Source: DASXIF01 sp036498145 (lineage in GTDB: Bacteria > Actinomycetota > Actinomycetes > Mycobacteriales > Jatrophihabitantaceae). Taken from it: a DNA stretch of 64,000 bases. The stretch is from NCBI GenBank assembly GCA_963708625.1, contig CAVPSV010000005.1, forward strand, positions 310,001 to 374,000, read 5' to 3'. The notes under the pieces were generated by a model. The model was not told the origin of the DNA, made no database searches, and saw nothing but the letters and a program-made list of their open reading frames with translations. This document shows, piece after piece, positions 17,595-25,544 of this stretch (positions within the stretch are counted from its first letter, which is position 1; each line of letters begins with the position of its first letter). A program made the position numbers and the translations under genes.

Positions 17595-17915
17595 GTGCCT
17601 CGTCAGAACCGCCGCAAGCCGGAGCCGGCTGATGCCGACGCACCCGCGCGTCCGCTCGCGGTGGTCGGCGAGCGCCAAGAGGAATGGCGTGGTGAGACCT
17701 ACGTGGTCCGCGGCGTCACGTCCTTCGGCGCGACCAAGTCCTACCGCTGCCCGGGCTGCGACCAACTGATCGGCACCGGTCGCCCGCACCTGGTCCTCTG
17801 GCCGGCCGAGGACCCCGACGCGACCGACCGGCGACACTGGCACAGCGCCTGCTGGGCCGCCCGGGACCGGCGGGCGCCCGGCGTCCAGCGCACTCGCTCC
17901 GCCCCTCGCTACTGA
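17595..17915 (+). CDS. Small conserved protein with a predicted zinc site
   Basis: The product of 106 residues has a basic N-terminus, then RQEEWRGETYVVRGV and a probable metal site: YRCPGCDQLIGTGRPHLVLW followed by RRHWHSACW. The CxxC and HxxxC pairs, 30-odd residues apart, resemble a treble-clef or HNH-like zinc ribbon, but no nuclease motif is complete. Streptomyces relatives are often labelled ATP/GTP-binding protein without visible support. It is a conserved neighbour of the hydroxyacyl-CoA dehydrogenase gene; role unknown. Confidence 0.75.
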   Translation: MPRQNRRKPEPADADAPARPLAVVGERQEEWRGETYVVRGVTSFGATKSYRCPGCDQLIGTGRPHLVLWPAEDPDATDRRHWHSACWAARDRRAPGVQRTRSAPRY

Positions 17916-17960
17916 CCCGCCGGCGTTTGCAGACCGGCCCGAGCTGGGAATGAGGTGGAC

Positions 17961-18839
17961 ATGACCGACGAACCGATGCAGGTCGCGGTGCTGGGCACCG
18001 GGATCATGGGATTGCCGATGGCGCGCCGGCTTGCCGACGCGGGCCACCGTGTCAGTGCCTGGAACCGCACGCTGAACAAGGCTGAACCGCTGCGCGAATA
18101 CGGCGTACGTGTCGCCGAATCCCCGGCTGACGCCGTCACTGATGCCGATGTCGTCATCACGATGCTCACCGATGCAGACGCGGTCGGCGCGGTCATGGAG
18201 CAAGCGGCCGACAGCTTGAGCGACGGAGTCGTCTGGGTGCAGATGAGCACGGTCGGGGAGCCGGGCTGGCGCGCGCTGGCCAGATTCGCCGACGAGCACG
18301 ACATCACGTTCGTCGACGCGCCCGTGCTGGGCACCCGCAAGCCGGCCGAGGACGGCACGTTGAAGGTGCTGGCCTCCGGTCCGGACGACGCGCTCAAGCG
18401 CAGCCAGCCCGTCCTCGAGGTTCTCGGCACCGTCGTGGGTGGGCTCGGGGCAGCCGGCACCGGCAGCCGGCTCAAGCTCGCAGCCAACAGCTGGGTGCTC
18501 GCCCTCACCGACGCGACGGCAGCGGCGATCGCGCTGTTGCAGGGATTCGGGCTGGACGGCGAGCTGTTCCTGCGTGCGATCGAAGGCAGCGCGAGCGACA
18601 CCGAATACGCGCAGCTGAAGGGGCGGGCGATGTTGGCGGGCAACTATTCCCCGTCATTCCCCGCGGCCGGCGCGGCCAAGGATGCGCAGCTGATCGCGGC
18701 GGCGGCACGCAGCCTCGAGCTGGACACGCAACTCATCGACGCGCTGGCCGGCCACTTCGACACTGCCGTCGAAGCCGGGCACGGCGGTGACGATATGGCG
18801 GCGGTGTTCGTCGCCCACGCGCCGCAGCAAAGCGGTTAG
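17961..18839 (+). CDS. Beta-hydroxyacid dehydrogenase family oxidoreductase
   Basis: This NAD(P)-dependent dehydrogenase of the 3-hydroxyisobutyrate/6-phosphogluconate family has 292 residues. The Rossmann motif is VAVLGTGIMGLPMARRLADAG, the substrate segment FVDAPVLGTRKPAEDGTL, and the catalytic Lys lies in GSRLKLAANSWVLAL. The C-terminal all-helical domain is complete. The substrate may be 3-hydroxyisobutyrate (valine breakdown would fit the isobutyryl-CoA mutase nearby), but imine reductases and succinate-semialdehyde reductases share these motifs. The ATG at 17961 has TGAGGTGG upstream. Confidence 0.88.
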   Translation: MTDEPMQVAVLGTGIMGLPMARRLADAGHRVSAWNRTLNKAEPLREYGVRVAESPADAVTDADVVITMLTDADAVGAVMEQAADSLSDGVVWVQMSTVGEPGWRALARFADEHDITFVDAPVLGTRKPAEDGTLKVLASGPDDALKRSQPVLEVLGTVVGGLGAAGTGSRLKLAANSWVLALTDATAAAIALLQGFGLDGELFLRAIEGSASDTEYAQLKGRAMLAGNYSPSFPAAGAAKDAQLIAAAARSLELDTQLIDALAGHFDTAVEAGHGGDDMAAVFVAHAPQQSG

Positions 18840-19771
18840 CCGGACTCCGGCACAACCTCGCCGACGGCCTCGTTGACAGCCTCGACCGCCTGCTCGCCCA
18901 CCTCGAGTGCGGCGGCCGGGGTGGGCGCACCGGCACGGCCCTGCCGTGCGGTCACGATCAGCTCGCCGAGTCGCTCGTGCAGCTGCTTGAGCTGAACGAA
19001 CGCGGCGTCGCGGTGTGACTCCATGTCGGCCAGCTCGCCCGCAGCGTCGGCAGCGAGTTTCTGCACGCGCGCGCTGGCGTCGGCGAATACCTGTTCGGCG
19101 CGGCCCTGAGCCTCGGCGATCACCTTCTCGGCCTCGGCCTCGGCGGTTGCGGTGATCGAGGCGCTCGCCTGCTGCTCAGCGGTGCGCCGGGTGCGCAAGG
19201 TGATCTCGAAGTCCTCGTTCGCGCGCGCCCGGCGCGCCGCGGACTCGGTGTCGAGCCGCTCACGCTCCGCGCGCGCCTCGGCGTCGAGCCTGGTGCGTTC
19301 GGCATGGGCGTTGGCCAGCGCCTCGTGTGCCTGCGCGTGGATGTGCGCGACCTGCTGCTCGGCCTCGGCGCGCAGCTGTGCGGCCGCCTGGGCAGCCGAT
19401 CGTCGGGCGGCCTCGGCATCGGCGTCGGCGCTCTGCCGGGTCTGGCTGGCATCGGCCAAAGCGGCGTCGAGAAGGCCCTTCACCCGCTCGTCCGCGTTGT
19501 CTGCAGTGATCTCCTCGGTCGCCGTTCGCAGCTGCCGGCGAAGCGACTCGATCTGCGCGTGCGCGCTGGCCAGCTGGGCGGCGAGGTCTGCACAGCGCAC
19601 CGCGGTGGAGTCCCGTTCGGCGGCCATGACCCGCATCTCGTCTTCCATCCGCGCCAGGTAGTGGTCGACCTGGGCGCGGTCATATCCGCGCATCGCGGTG
19701 TCGAAGCCGCGTTCCCCCTCGTCGAGGATCGGCAGTACATCGGCGGACGGATCGGGGCCCATGCCGGACAT
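18836..19771 (-). CDS. DivIVA-like coiled-coil protein at the FilP/Scy position
   Basis: The 311-residue protein starts with a short DivIVA-type membrane-curvature domain (RGFDTAMRGYDRAQVDHYLARM, about 21-42). An almost uninterrupted Ala/Glu/Arg coiled coil follows to about residue 275, with many AEA and ARAER blocks, and a flexible end rich in Val and Glu. No membrane helix. In S. coelicolor the coiled-coil cytoskeletal proteins FilP and Scy (remembered as SCO5396 and SCO5397) occupy this place upstream of the epimerase and thiolase genes. A role in polar growth or cell-shape scaffolding is inferred from architecture and position only. Confidence 0.78.
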   Translation of the reverse strand: MSGMGPDPSADVLPILDEGERGFDTAMRGYDRAQVDHYLARMEDEMRVMAAERDSTAVRCADLAAQLASAHAQIESLRRQLRTATEEITADNADERVKGLLDAALADASQTRQSADADAEAARRSAAQAAAQLRAEAEQQVAHIHAQAHEALANAHAERTRLDAEARAERERLDTESAARRARANEDFEITLRTRRTAEQQASASITATAEAEAEKVIAEAQGRAEQVFADASARVQKLAADAAGELADMESHRDAAFVQLKQLHERLGELIVTARQGRAGAPTPAAALEVGEQAVEAVNEAVGEVVPESG

Positions 19772-19782
19772 GGTCGCACGGC

Positions 19783-21111
19783 TCAGCGGTTACGGAACCT
19801 GTTGATCTGGTCGATGTGCTTGGCGCGCAGTTGCTCGTCGCGCACGCCCAAGCCCTCCTGCGGGGCCAGGCACAGCACGCCGACCTTGCCTTGGTGCACA
19901 TTGCGATGCACGTCGAAGGCCGCTTGACCCGTGTCGGCCATCGAGTAGACGCGGGACAGGGTGGGGTGGATGGCGCCCTTCGCGATCAGCCGGTTCGCTT
20001 CCCACGATTCCCGGTAGTTGGCGAAATGGCTGCCCACGATTCGCTTCAGCGACATCCACAGGTACCGGTTGTCGTATTCATGCCAGTAGCCGGAGGTGGA
20101 GGCGCAGGTCGTGATCGTGCCGCCGCGCTTGGTGACATACACGCTCGCGCCGAAGGTCTCCCGGCCCGGGTGCTCGAAGACGATGTCGATGTCGTCGCCG
20201 CCGGTGAGTTCGCGGATCTTCTTGCCGAACCGCTTCCACTCCGACGGTTGCTGTTGGCCGTCCTGCCAGAACTGGTAGCCCTCGGCGGAGCGATCGATGA
20301 CGAACTCTGCCCCCATGGACCTGCATATCTCTGCCTTGTCCGGCGAAGACACCACGCACACCGGCATCGCGCCGCCGTTGAGGGCGTACTGGGTGGCATA
20401 GCCACCGAGGCCGCCGGATGCTCCCCAGATCAGCACCACGTCGCCCTGCTTCATGTCCGCCCCGTGTCGGCTGACCAGTTGCCGGTATGCGGTGGAGTTC
20501 ACCAGCCCCGGTGCGGCCGCCTCTTCCCAGGTCAGATGCGCGGGTTTGGGCATGAGCTGGTTGGACTTGACCAGGGCGAGTTCGGCGAGGCCGCCGTAAT
20601 TGGTCTCGAAACCCCAGATCCGCTGCTCCGGATCCATCATCGTGTCGTCGTGACCCTGCGGGTCCTCCAACTCGACGGACAGGCAGTGCGCCACCACCTC
20701 GTCGCCGGCTCGCCACCTGTTGACACCGGGACCGACGCGCAGCACGACTCCGGACAGGTCGGAGCCGACGACGTGGAACGGCTGGTCGTGCTTGCGCGCG
20801 AGTGGCGAGGACTTGGCGTAGCGCTTGAGGAACTCGAACGTGGACACCGGCTCGAAGATCGAGGTCCAGACCGTGTTGTAGTTGATGGCGCTGGCCATCA
20901 CCGCGACGATCGCCTCGCCCGGGCCGAGTTCCGGGGTGGCGACCTCCTGCACGTGCAGGCTCTTACGCGGGTCCTTCTCCCGGGTGGTCAGCCCGTCGAA
21001 CATGCCGACCTCGTCGGCCCGAACGACGACGCCTTGGTAGGTCTGCGGCACCGGCAGGTCGGCGAGCGCGTCGAGCTGGTCGGTCAGGATGGCGGTACGA
21101 ATCTCGTCCAC
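19783..21111 (-). CDS. ccr: Crotonyl-CoA carboxylase/reductase
   Basis: Ccr reduces crotonyl-CoA with NADPH while fixing CO2 to give (2S)-ethylmalonyl-CoA, the key step of the ethylmalonyl-CoA pathway and a source of polyketide extender units. The 442-residue enzyme belongs to the zinc-free medium-chain reductases: nucleotide motif GASGGLGGYA at 230-239. The residues known to form the CO2 pocket in the Kitasatospora enzyme (Asn, Phe, Glu, His) have counterparts here at Asn79 (INYNTVW), Phe168-Glu169 (WGFETNYGG) and His362 (GSHFANY). This makes true carboxylase activity likely. The GTG start has GGAGG upstream. Confidence 0.95.
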   Translation of the reverse strand: MDEIRTAILTDQLDALADLPVPQTYQGVVVRADEVGMFDGLTTREKDPRKSLHVQEVATPELGPGEAIVAVMASAINYNTVWTSIFEPVSTFEFLKRYAKSSPLARKHDQPFHVVGSDLSGVVLRVGPGVNRWRAGDEVVAHCLSVELEDPQGHDDTMMDPEQRIWGFETNYGGLAELALVKSNQLMPKPAHLTWEEAAAPGLVNSTAYRQLVSRHGADMKQGDVVLIWGASGGLGGYATQYALNGGAMPVCVVSSPDKAEICRSMGAEFVIDRSAEGYQFWQDGQQQPSEWKRFGKKIRELTGGDDIDIVFEHPGRETFGASVYVTKRGGTITTCASTSGYWHEYDNRYLWMSLKRIVGSHFANYRESWEANRLIAKGAIHPTLSRVYSMADTGQAAFDVHRNVHQGKVGVLCLAPQEGLGVRDEQLRAKHIDQINRFRNR

Positions 21112-21152
21112 GGATGGCCTCCACGGCGGGGGGTCACGGTCTGGGCCTTGAG

Positions 21153-21168
21153 GTTACCGGTCAGTAGG
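21153..21168 (-). promoter_or_regulatory. Putative operator of ccr (shared motif, site 2)
   Basis: On the minus strand the site reads CCTACTGACCGGTAAC, 41 bases upstream of the ccr start and in the same orientation to its gene as the meaA and icmA sites. TAC...GGTA forms the imperfect palindrome. No clear -10 follows at the ten-base distance seen at meaA. Confidence 0.42.
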
Positions 21169-21280
21169 TTGGCTGGGTCACCGACGGGGCCTGCGCTAGT
21201 GACCGCTGTCGGCAGGCTGCAATGTCGATTGCTCGGCTCGGGGTCGCTCCGCTCCTCGGGCCCCGGGGGCCCTACGATGC

Positions 21281-21721
21281 TCACTCCGCCCTCGCCTCGA
21301 CAAGTTCTACCAGCACCCCACCGGCGTCCTTGGGGTGGATGAAGTTCACCCGGCTGTCCGCGGTGCCGCGCCGGGGCTGGTCGTAGAGCAGCCGCAGGCC
21401 GCGCTCGCGCAACGTCGCGGACACCGCGTCGATGTCGGCGACGGTATAGGCGATCTGCTGGACGCCGGGGCCATTTCGGTCGATGTACTTGGCGATCGTG
21501 GACTCGGCGTTCAGCGGCGCGAGCAGCTGGATACGGGTGAGTCCGTCGCCCACCGCGAGCATCGCCTCACGGACCCCCTGCTCCTCGTTGATCTCCTCGT
21601 GCACGCTGCGGATCCCGTAGTTGTCGCGGTAGAACGCGATCGCCTCGTCCAGGTCCGGGACGGCGATCCCGACGTGGTCGATCTTGGTGAACAGGCCCGC
21701 GGGGCCGGAGGTACTGGACAT
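21281..21721 (-). CDS. mce: Methylmalonyl-CoA/ethylmalonyl-CoA epimerase
   Basis: It epimerises the C2 centre of methylmalonyl-CoA and probably ethylmalonyl-CoA, linking Ccr and mutase stereochemistry. The glyoxalase-fold protein (146 residues) has the metal ligands expected for the family: His in KIDHVGIAVPDLDEAI, Gln/His in GVQQIAYTVADIDAV and the C-terminal Glu in GGVLVELVEA. Full length. It sits between ccr and the thiolase gene. Confidence 0.95.
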   Translation of the reverse strand: MSSTSGPAGLFTKIDHVGIAVPDLDEAIAFYRDNYGIRSVHEEINEEQGVREAMLAVGDGLTRIQLLAPLNAESTIAKYIDRNGPGVQQIAYTVADIDAVSATLRERGLRLLYDQPRRGTADSRVNFIHPKDAGGVLVELVEARAE

Positions 21722-21844
21722 CGGACAATCGTCGCAACCAGCACCCGCAGGTGCCAGCCGAGAGCCGGGGGCGTGCGCCGGTTCACACAGCGTGATCCCC
21801 CTGCATCGCTAGAGTGGCGGTGAGCAACCGAGGAGGAGTGCGTC

Positions 21845-23032
21845 ATGGCTGGTTCGGTGATCGTCAACGGGGCGCGTACCCCGATGGGCCGCCTGCTCGG
21901 CTCGCTGAAGGACTTTTCCGGCGCCGATCTGGGCGGTTTCGCGATCAAGGCGGCGCTGGAGCGCTCTGGCGTGAGCCCGGATCAGGTTCAGTACGTGATC
22001 ATGGGCCAAGTGCTGCAGGCCGGTACCGGGCAGATCCCGGCGCGCCAGGCCGCGTACAAGGCCGGCATCCCGCTCAGCGTGCCGGCGCTGACCCTGAACA
22101 AGGTGTGCCTGTCCGGCCTGGACGCCATCGCGCTCGCCGACCAGCTCATCCGCGCCGGTGAATTCGACATCATCGTCGCCGGTGGCCAGGAGTCGATGAC
22201 GAACGCGCCGCACCTGCTGCCCAAGTCGCGCGAGGGCTACAAGTACGGCGCGATCGAAGTCCTCGACGCGATGGCCTACGACGGCCTGACCGACATCTTC
22301 GAGCACATCCCGATGGGCGAGTCCACCGACAACGGCAACACCAAGCTGGGCCTGTCCCGGCAGGCGCAGGACGAGTTCTCCGCCCGTTCGCATCAGCGCG
22401 CCGCGCTGGCCCAGAAGAACGGCATCTACGACGACGAGATCGCGCCGGTGCTGATCCCGCAACGCAAGGGTGACCCGATCGAGTTCCGTGACGACGAGGG
22501 CATCCGCGCCGACACCACCGTCGAGACGCTTGCCAAGCTGAGGCCCGCCTTCACCAAGGACGGCACCATCACCGCCGGTTCGTCCTCGCCGATCTCCGAT
22601 GGCGCCGCCGCCGTGATCGTGATGAGCAAGGCCAAGGCCGAGGAGCTCGGGCTGAGCTGGATCGCCGAGATCGGCGCGCACGGCAACGTCGCCGGTCCGG
22701 ACAACTCACTGCACAGCCAGCCGTCGAACGCGATCAAGGACGCGCTGGCCAAGGAGGGCCTCGGCATCGCCGACCTGGACCTGATCGAGATCAACGAGGC
22801 GTTCGCGTCGGTGGGCCTGCAGTCGATGGCCGACCTCGGCGTCAGCGCGGACATCGTCAACGTCAACGGCGGTGCTATCGCCCTCGGCCACCCGATTGGG
22901 ATGTCGGGCGCGCGGCTCGCGCTGACGCTGGCCCTCGAGCTCAAGCGTCGCGGCGGTGGCACCGGTGCGGCAGCGCTGTGCGGTGGCGGCGGACAGGGCG
23001 ACGCGCTGATCTTGCACGTTCCCGCAGCCTGA
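21845..23032 (+). CDS. Acetyl-CoA acetyltransferase (thiolase)
   Basis: It condenses two acetyl-CoA to acetoacetyl-CoA, or the reverse. The 395-residue protein has all three active-site signatures: nucleophilic Cys in LTLNKVCLSGLDAI, His in ALGHPIGMSGARL and Cys in AALCGGGGQGDALI. GAGGAGGAG precedes the ATG, and TAGAGT at 21810-21815 may be the -10. It is followed after three bases by meaB, so the two are probably one transcript. It supplies the entry step of the ethylmalonyl-CoA route. Confidence 0.95.
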   Translation: MAGSVIVNGARTPMGRLLGSLKDFSGADLGGFAIKAALERSGVSPDQVQYVIMGQVLQAGTGQIPARQAAYKAGIPLSVPALTLNKVCLSGLDAIALADQLIRAGEFDIIVAGGQESMTNAPHLLPKSREGYKYGAIEVLDAMAYDGLTDIFEHIPMGESTDNGNTKLGLSRQAQDEFSARSHQRAALAQKNGIYDDEIAPVLIPQRKGDPIEFRDDEGIRADTTVETLAKLRPAFTKDGTITAGSSSPISDGAAAVIVMSKAKAEELGLSWIAEIGAHGNVAGPDNSLHSQPSNAIKDALAKEGLGIADLDLIEINEAFASVGLQSMADLGVSADIVNVNGGAIALGHPIGMSGARLALTLALELKRRGGGTGAAALCGGGGQGDALILHVPAA

Positions 23033-23035
23033 GCG

Positions 23036-24022
23036 GTGGCGTCGCCGCCGACCGACCGGCGCCGGGGTGCCGACGTCGGCGATCTCGTCGAACGCGCGGC
23101 TGCTGGTGACCCGCGAGCCGTCGCACGGCTGATCTCCCTCGTCGAGAGCGACTCACCCGCGCTGCGCGAGGTCGCCGCTGCGCTCGCCCCCCGCGCAGGA
23201 AACGCGCAGGTGGTCGGGTTGACCGGATCGCCCGGAGTCGGGAAGTCCACGAGCACGTCCGCGCTGGTGAGCGCGCTGCGTGCCGACGGCAAGCGGGTGG
23301 GCGTGCTCGCCGTCGATCCGTCCTCGCCGTTCTCCGGCGGCGCACTGCTCGGTGACCGCATCCGGATGCAGGACCACGCGACCGACGACGGCGTCTTCAT
23401 CCGGTCCATGGCCTCGCGCGGGCAACTCGGCGGACTGTCCGCCGCGGTCCCGCAGGCGCTGCGGGTGCTCGATGCCGCCGGTTGCGACGTGGTGCTGGTG
23501 GAGACGGTCGGTGTTGGGCAGGCGGAGGTGGAGATCGCCTCCCTTGCCGACACCACCGTGGTGTTGCTCGCGCCGGGGATGGGCGACGGCGTTCAGGCCG
23601 CCAAGGCGGGCATCCTGGAGGTCGCGGACGTCTTCGTGGTGAACAAGGCTGACCGCGACGGGGCAGACCAGGTCGCGCGCGATCTTCGCTACATGCAGTC
23701 CCTCGGCGGGCGGCATGCAGCGGCGGGTGCATGGCGACCGCCGATCGTGAAGACGGTGGCGGTGCGATCCGAGGGAATCGATGACGTGGTGGCCGCGATC
23801 GCCAAGCATGCGGACTGGATGCAGCAGCACGGCGAACTGGCGCGCCGGCGAACCGCCCGCGCCGCGACGGAGATCGAGGCGATCGCGTTGGGTCAGGTGC
23901 GGCTGCGGTTCGAGCAGGTGCACGGCTCGGCCGCACTGGACGCCGCCGCCGGCCGGGTGGTGGCGGGGGAGACTGACCCGTACCGCGCCGCCGACGACCT
24001 GGTCGGCAGCCTGCTCAACTGA
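23036..24022 (+). CDS. meaB: Methylmalonyl-CoA mutase-associated G-protein chaperone
   Basis: MeaB is a GTPase of the G3E family that gates cofactor loading and protects B12-dependent mutases. It has 328 residues with Walker A GSPGVGKS at 64-71, the switch region VDPSSPFSGGALLGDRIRM, DxxG-like VLVETVGVGQAEVEI and the guanine-specificity motif NKAD. The C-terminal dimerisation arm is present. The GTG start lies three bases after the thiolase stop. Its clients here are probably MeaA and IcmA. Confidence 0.94.
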   Translation: MASPPTDRRRGADVGDLVERAAAGDPRAVARLISLVESDSPALREVAAALAPRAGNAQVVGLTGSPGVGKSTSTSALVSALRADGKRVGVLAVDPSSPFSGGALLGDRIRMQDHATDDGVFIRSMASRGQLGGLSAAVPQALRVLDAAGCDVVLVETVGVGQAEVEIASLADTTVVLLAPGMGDGVQAAKAGILEVADVFVVNKADRDGADQVARDLRYMQSLGGRHAAAGAWRPPIVKTVAVRSEGIDDVVAAIAKHADWMQQHGELARRRTARAATEIEAIALGQVRLRFEQVHGSAALDAAAGRVVAGETDPYRAADDLVGSLLN

Positions 24023-24031
24023 TCAACTACC

Positions 24032-24081
24032 GGATCGTGATGCCGCTGCGCCGCTATCGCGGCGCGTGTGCATCACGATCC
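24032..24081. repeat. Intergenic palindromic element, copy 2
   Basis: Arms GGATCGTGATGC (24032-24043) and GCATCACGATCC (24070-24081) give a perfect 12-bp stem, with an inner CGCCGC...GCGGCG stem. It lies between the convergent meaB and hydrolase genes. Same element as at 9124-9171. Confidence 0.8.
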
Positions 24082-25320
24082 ACATGCGGCGTCGGTGAGC
24101 TGGGCCGGCAGCCTCGCGATGAAGTCCCGGGTGAGGTCCGCGGTCAGTTCCGCGTGCTCGAACTGTGGCACGTGCCCGCAGTCCGCCAAGATCACCGACT
24201 CGGCGGCGGGCAACGCCTCGGCGACGAACCGGCTGAAGCCGGCCGGCACCAGCGGGTCCTTGTCGCCCCATACGAACAGCGCCGGCGGGCGGAGGCCGGG
24301 CAGGCGCTCCCAGAACCCGGTCTCGCCGAACGGCTCGTCCAGATACACATGCCGCAGCGCAGAGAAGATCGCCATCCGGTTGGCGCGGACCCCGAGCACC
24401 CGAATGAATTCGTCGACGGCCGCGTCCAGCCAGGCCGGCGGTACCCGGTTCGGGTCGGCGAACAGGTTGCGCAACCCGCGCATCGCCATCGTGCGTGGCA
24501 CCCGCACCGGCAACGCCGCCACCTCGTTGCGCACCAGTCGCACCAACGGGACGAACTGCCGCAGCTTGCGGAAGGCGACGGCCGGGCACAGCAGCACCAC
24601 CCCGCGGACCTCGTAGGGCGAGGTCAGGGCGGCCTCCAATGCGGTCCGCCCGCCCAGGCTGTTGCCGACCAGGACCGCCGGTTCGGTGCACGTCTCGCGC
24701 AGGAACGCCACCAGCCAGTTGCCGAGGAACGGCGCGCCGTGCGCATCGTTCTTCGCCTGCGAACCGCCGTGTCCGGGCAGGTCCGGCGCGAGCACGTGAA
24801 ACTCGCGCGAGAGTGCGGCGAACAGCGGCAGCATGGACGCGTTGGTGGCACCGAGGCCGTGCACGAGCACCACCGGCGGGGCGTCCACCGGGCCGGCCTC
24901 GAGGTAGAAGGTCTCGATACCGCGGGCGTTGGTCGAGCGGGTGTAGGTGCGGGTGTGGTCGGCGCGGTCGCCGGGGAACAGGCCGTCCAACTGCAGCGAC
25001 AGCGCCAGGTTCCCCCGCACGGTCAGCTCGCCGGCCAGGAACGCGTCGATGCCGCTGCGCCGACCGGAGACCACGTCATTCAGCACTGGCAGCGAGGCCC
25101 GCACCGTGGTGGTGGGGTTGGCTGGCCCGCCACGCTTGGCGAAGGCTCGCCCGCGCTCGATCGCGACGGTCCAGTTCGCCATGCCGCCGGCGGTGAACAG
25201 CAGCGTGGCGGTGGTGTCGGCGAGCAGTGGGGAGTACGTGCCGAGCAGGCGCTCGCGCAGGAGTGGCAACAGGTCGTCGTCCGCCACCCGGGCCGTCCTC
25301 TCGGTGCTGTACCTATTCAT
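24073..25320 (-). CDS. SCP2-domain/alpha-beta hydrolase fusion
   Basis: The 415-residue protein (ATG at 25320) joins two modules. The first 120 residues resemble an SCP2 sterol-carrier lipid-binding domain (ANWTVAIERGRAF, then GRRSGIDAFLAGELTVRGNL). From about 145 an alpha/beta hydrolase follows, with oxyanion segment VLVHGLGATNAS, nucleophile elbow GNSLGG, acid region VWGDKDPLVPAG and catalytic His in DCGHVPQFEHAE. The fusion suggests an esterase or thioesterase that presents its own lipid or acyl substrate. The first codons overlap the palindromic-element end of meaB only at the 3' side. Confidence 0.82.
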   Translation of the reverse strand: MNRYSTERTARVADDDLLPLLRERLLGTYSPLLADTTATLLFTAGGMANWTVAIERGRAFAKRGGPANPTTTVRASLPVLNDVVSGRRSGIDAFLAGELTVRGNLALSLQLDGLFPGDRADHTRTYTRSTNARGIETFYLEAGPVDAPPVVLVHGLGATNASMLPLFAALSREFHVLAPDLPGHGGSQAKNDAHGAPFLGNWLVAFLRETCTEPAVLVGNSLGGRTALEAALTSPYEVRGVVLLCPAVAFRKLRQFVPLVRLVRNEVAALPVRVPRTMAMRGLRNLFADPNRVPPAWLDAAVDEFIRVLGVRANRMAIFSALRHVYLDEPFGETGFWERLPGLRPPALFVWGDKDPLVPAGFSRFVAEALPAAESVILADCGHVPQFEHAELTADLTRDFIARLPAQLTDAACGS

Positions 25321-25449
25321 TTCGCTCGCTGCGCTCGCGCATAGCCGCTTCGTCCGCTCGCGGGACACCGTGGGCCACCGGCAGAGGGCCTTCGCAGTGT
25401 GTCACCCAGTTGTGATCGTCGCAGCCTGAGTGCCCGGCATCGTGCTGTG

Positions 25450-25471
25450 ACGCCAGGCGGACACCTGGCGT
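25450..25471. other. Hairpin in the divergent spacer
   Basis: ACGCCAGG (25450-25457) and CCTGGCGT (25464-25471) form an 8-bp stem with a six-base loop, in the 224-bp spacer between the divergent hydrolase and hydratase genes. It could be an operator; no regulator is assigned. The rest of the spacer holds the GC-rich TTCGCTCGCTGCGCTCGC repeat next to the hydrolase start. Confidence 0.35.
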
Positions 25472-25519
25472 GTCGCAGGTTCCGCCGGAGACGGTGTGAT
25501 CGGGCCTGCACCCCAGCAA

Positions 25520-25535
25520 GCTACTGGTGGGTAAC
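25520..25535 (+). promoter_or_regulatory. Putative operator of the enoyl-CoA hydratase gene (shared motif, site 4)
   Basis: GCTACTGGTGGGTAAC. Its end overlaps TAACAT (25532-25537), a -10-like hexamer seven bases before the GTG at 25545. A protein bound here would block the promoter, so a repressor is more likely than an activator. Confidence 0.42.
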
Positions 25536-25544
25536 ATTTGCTTC

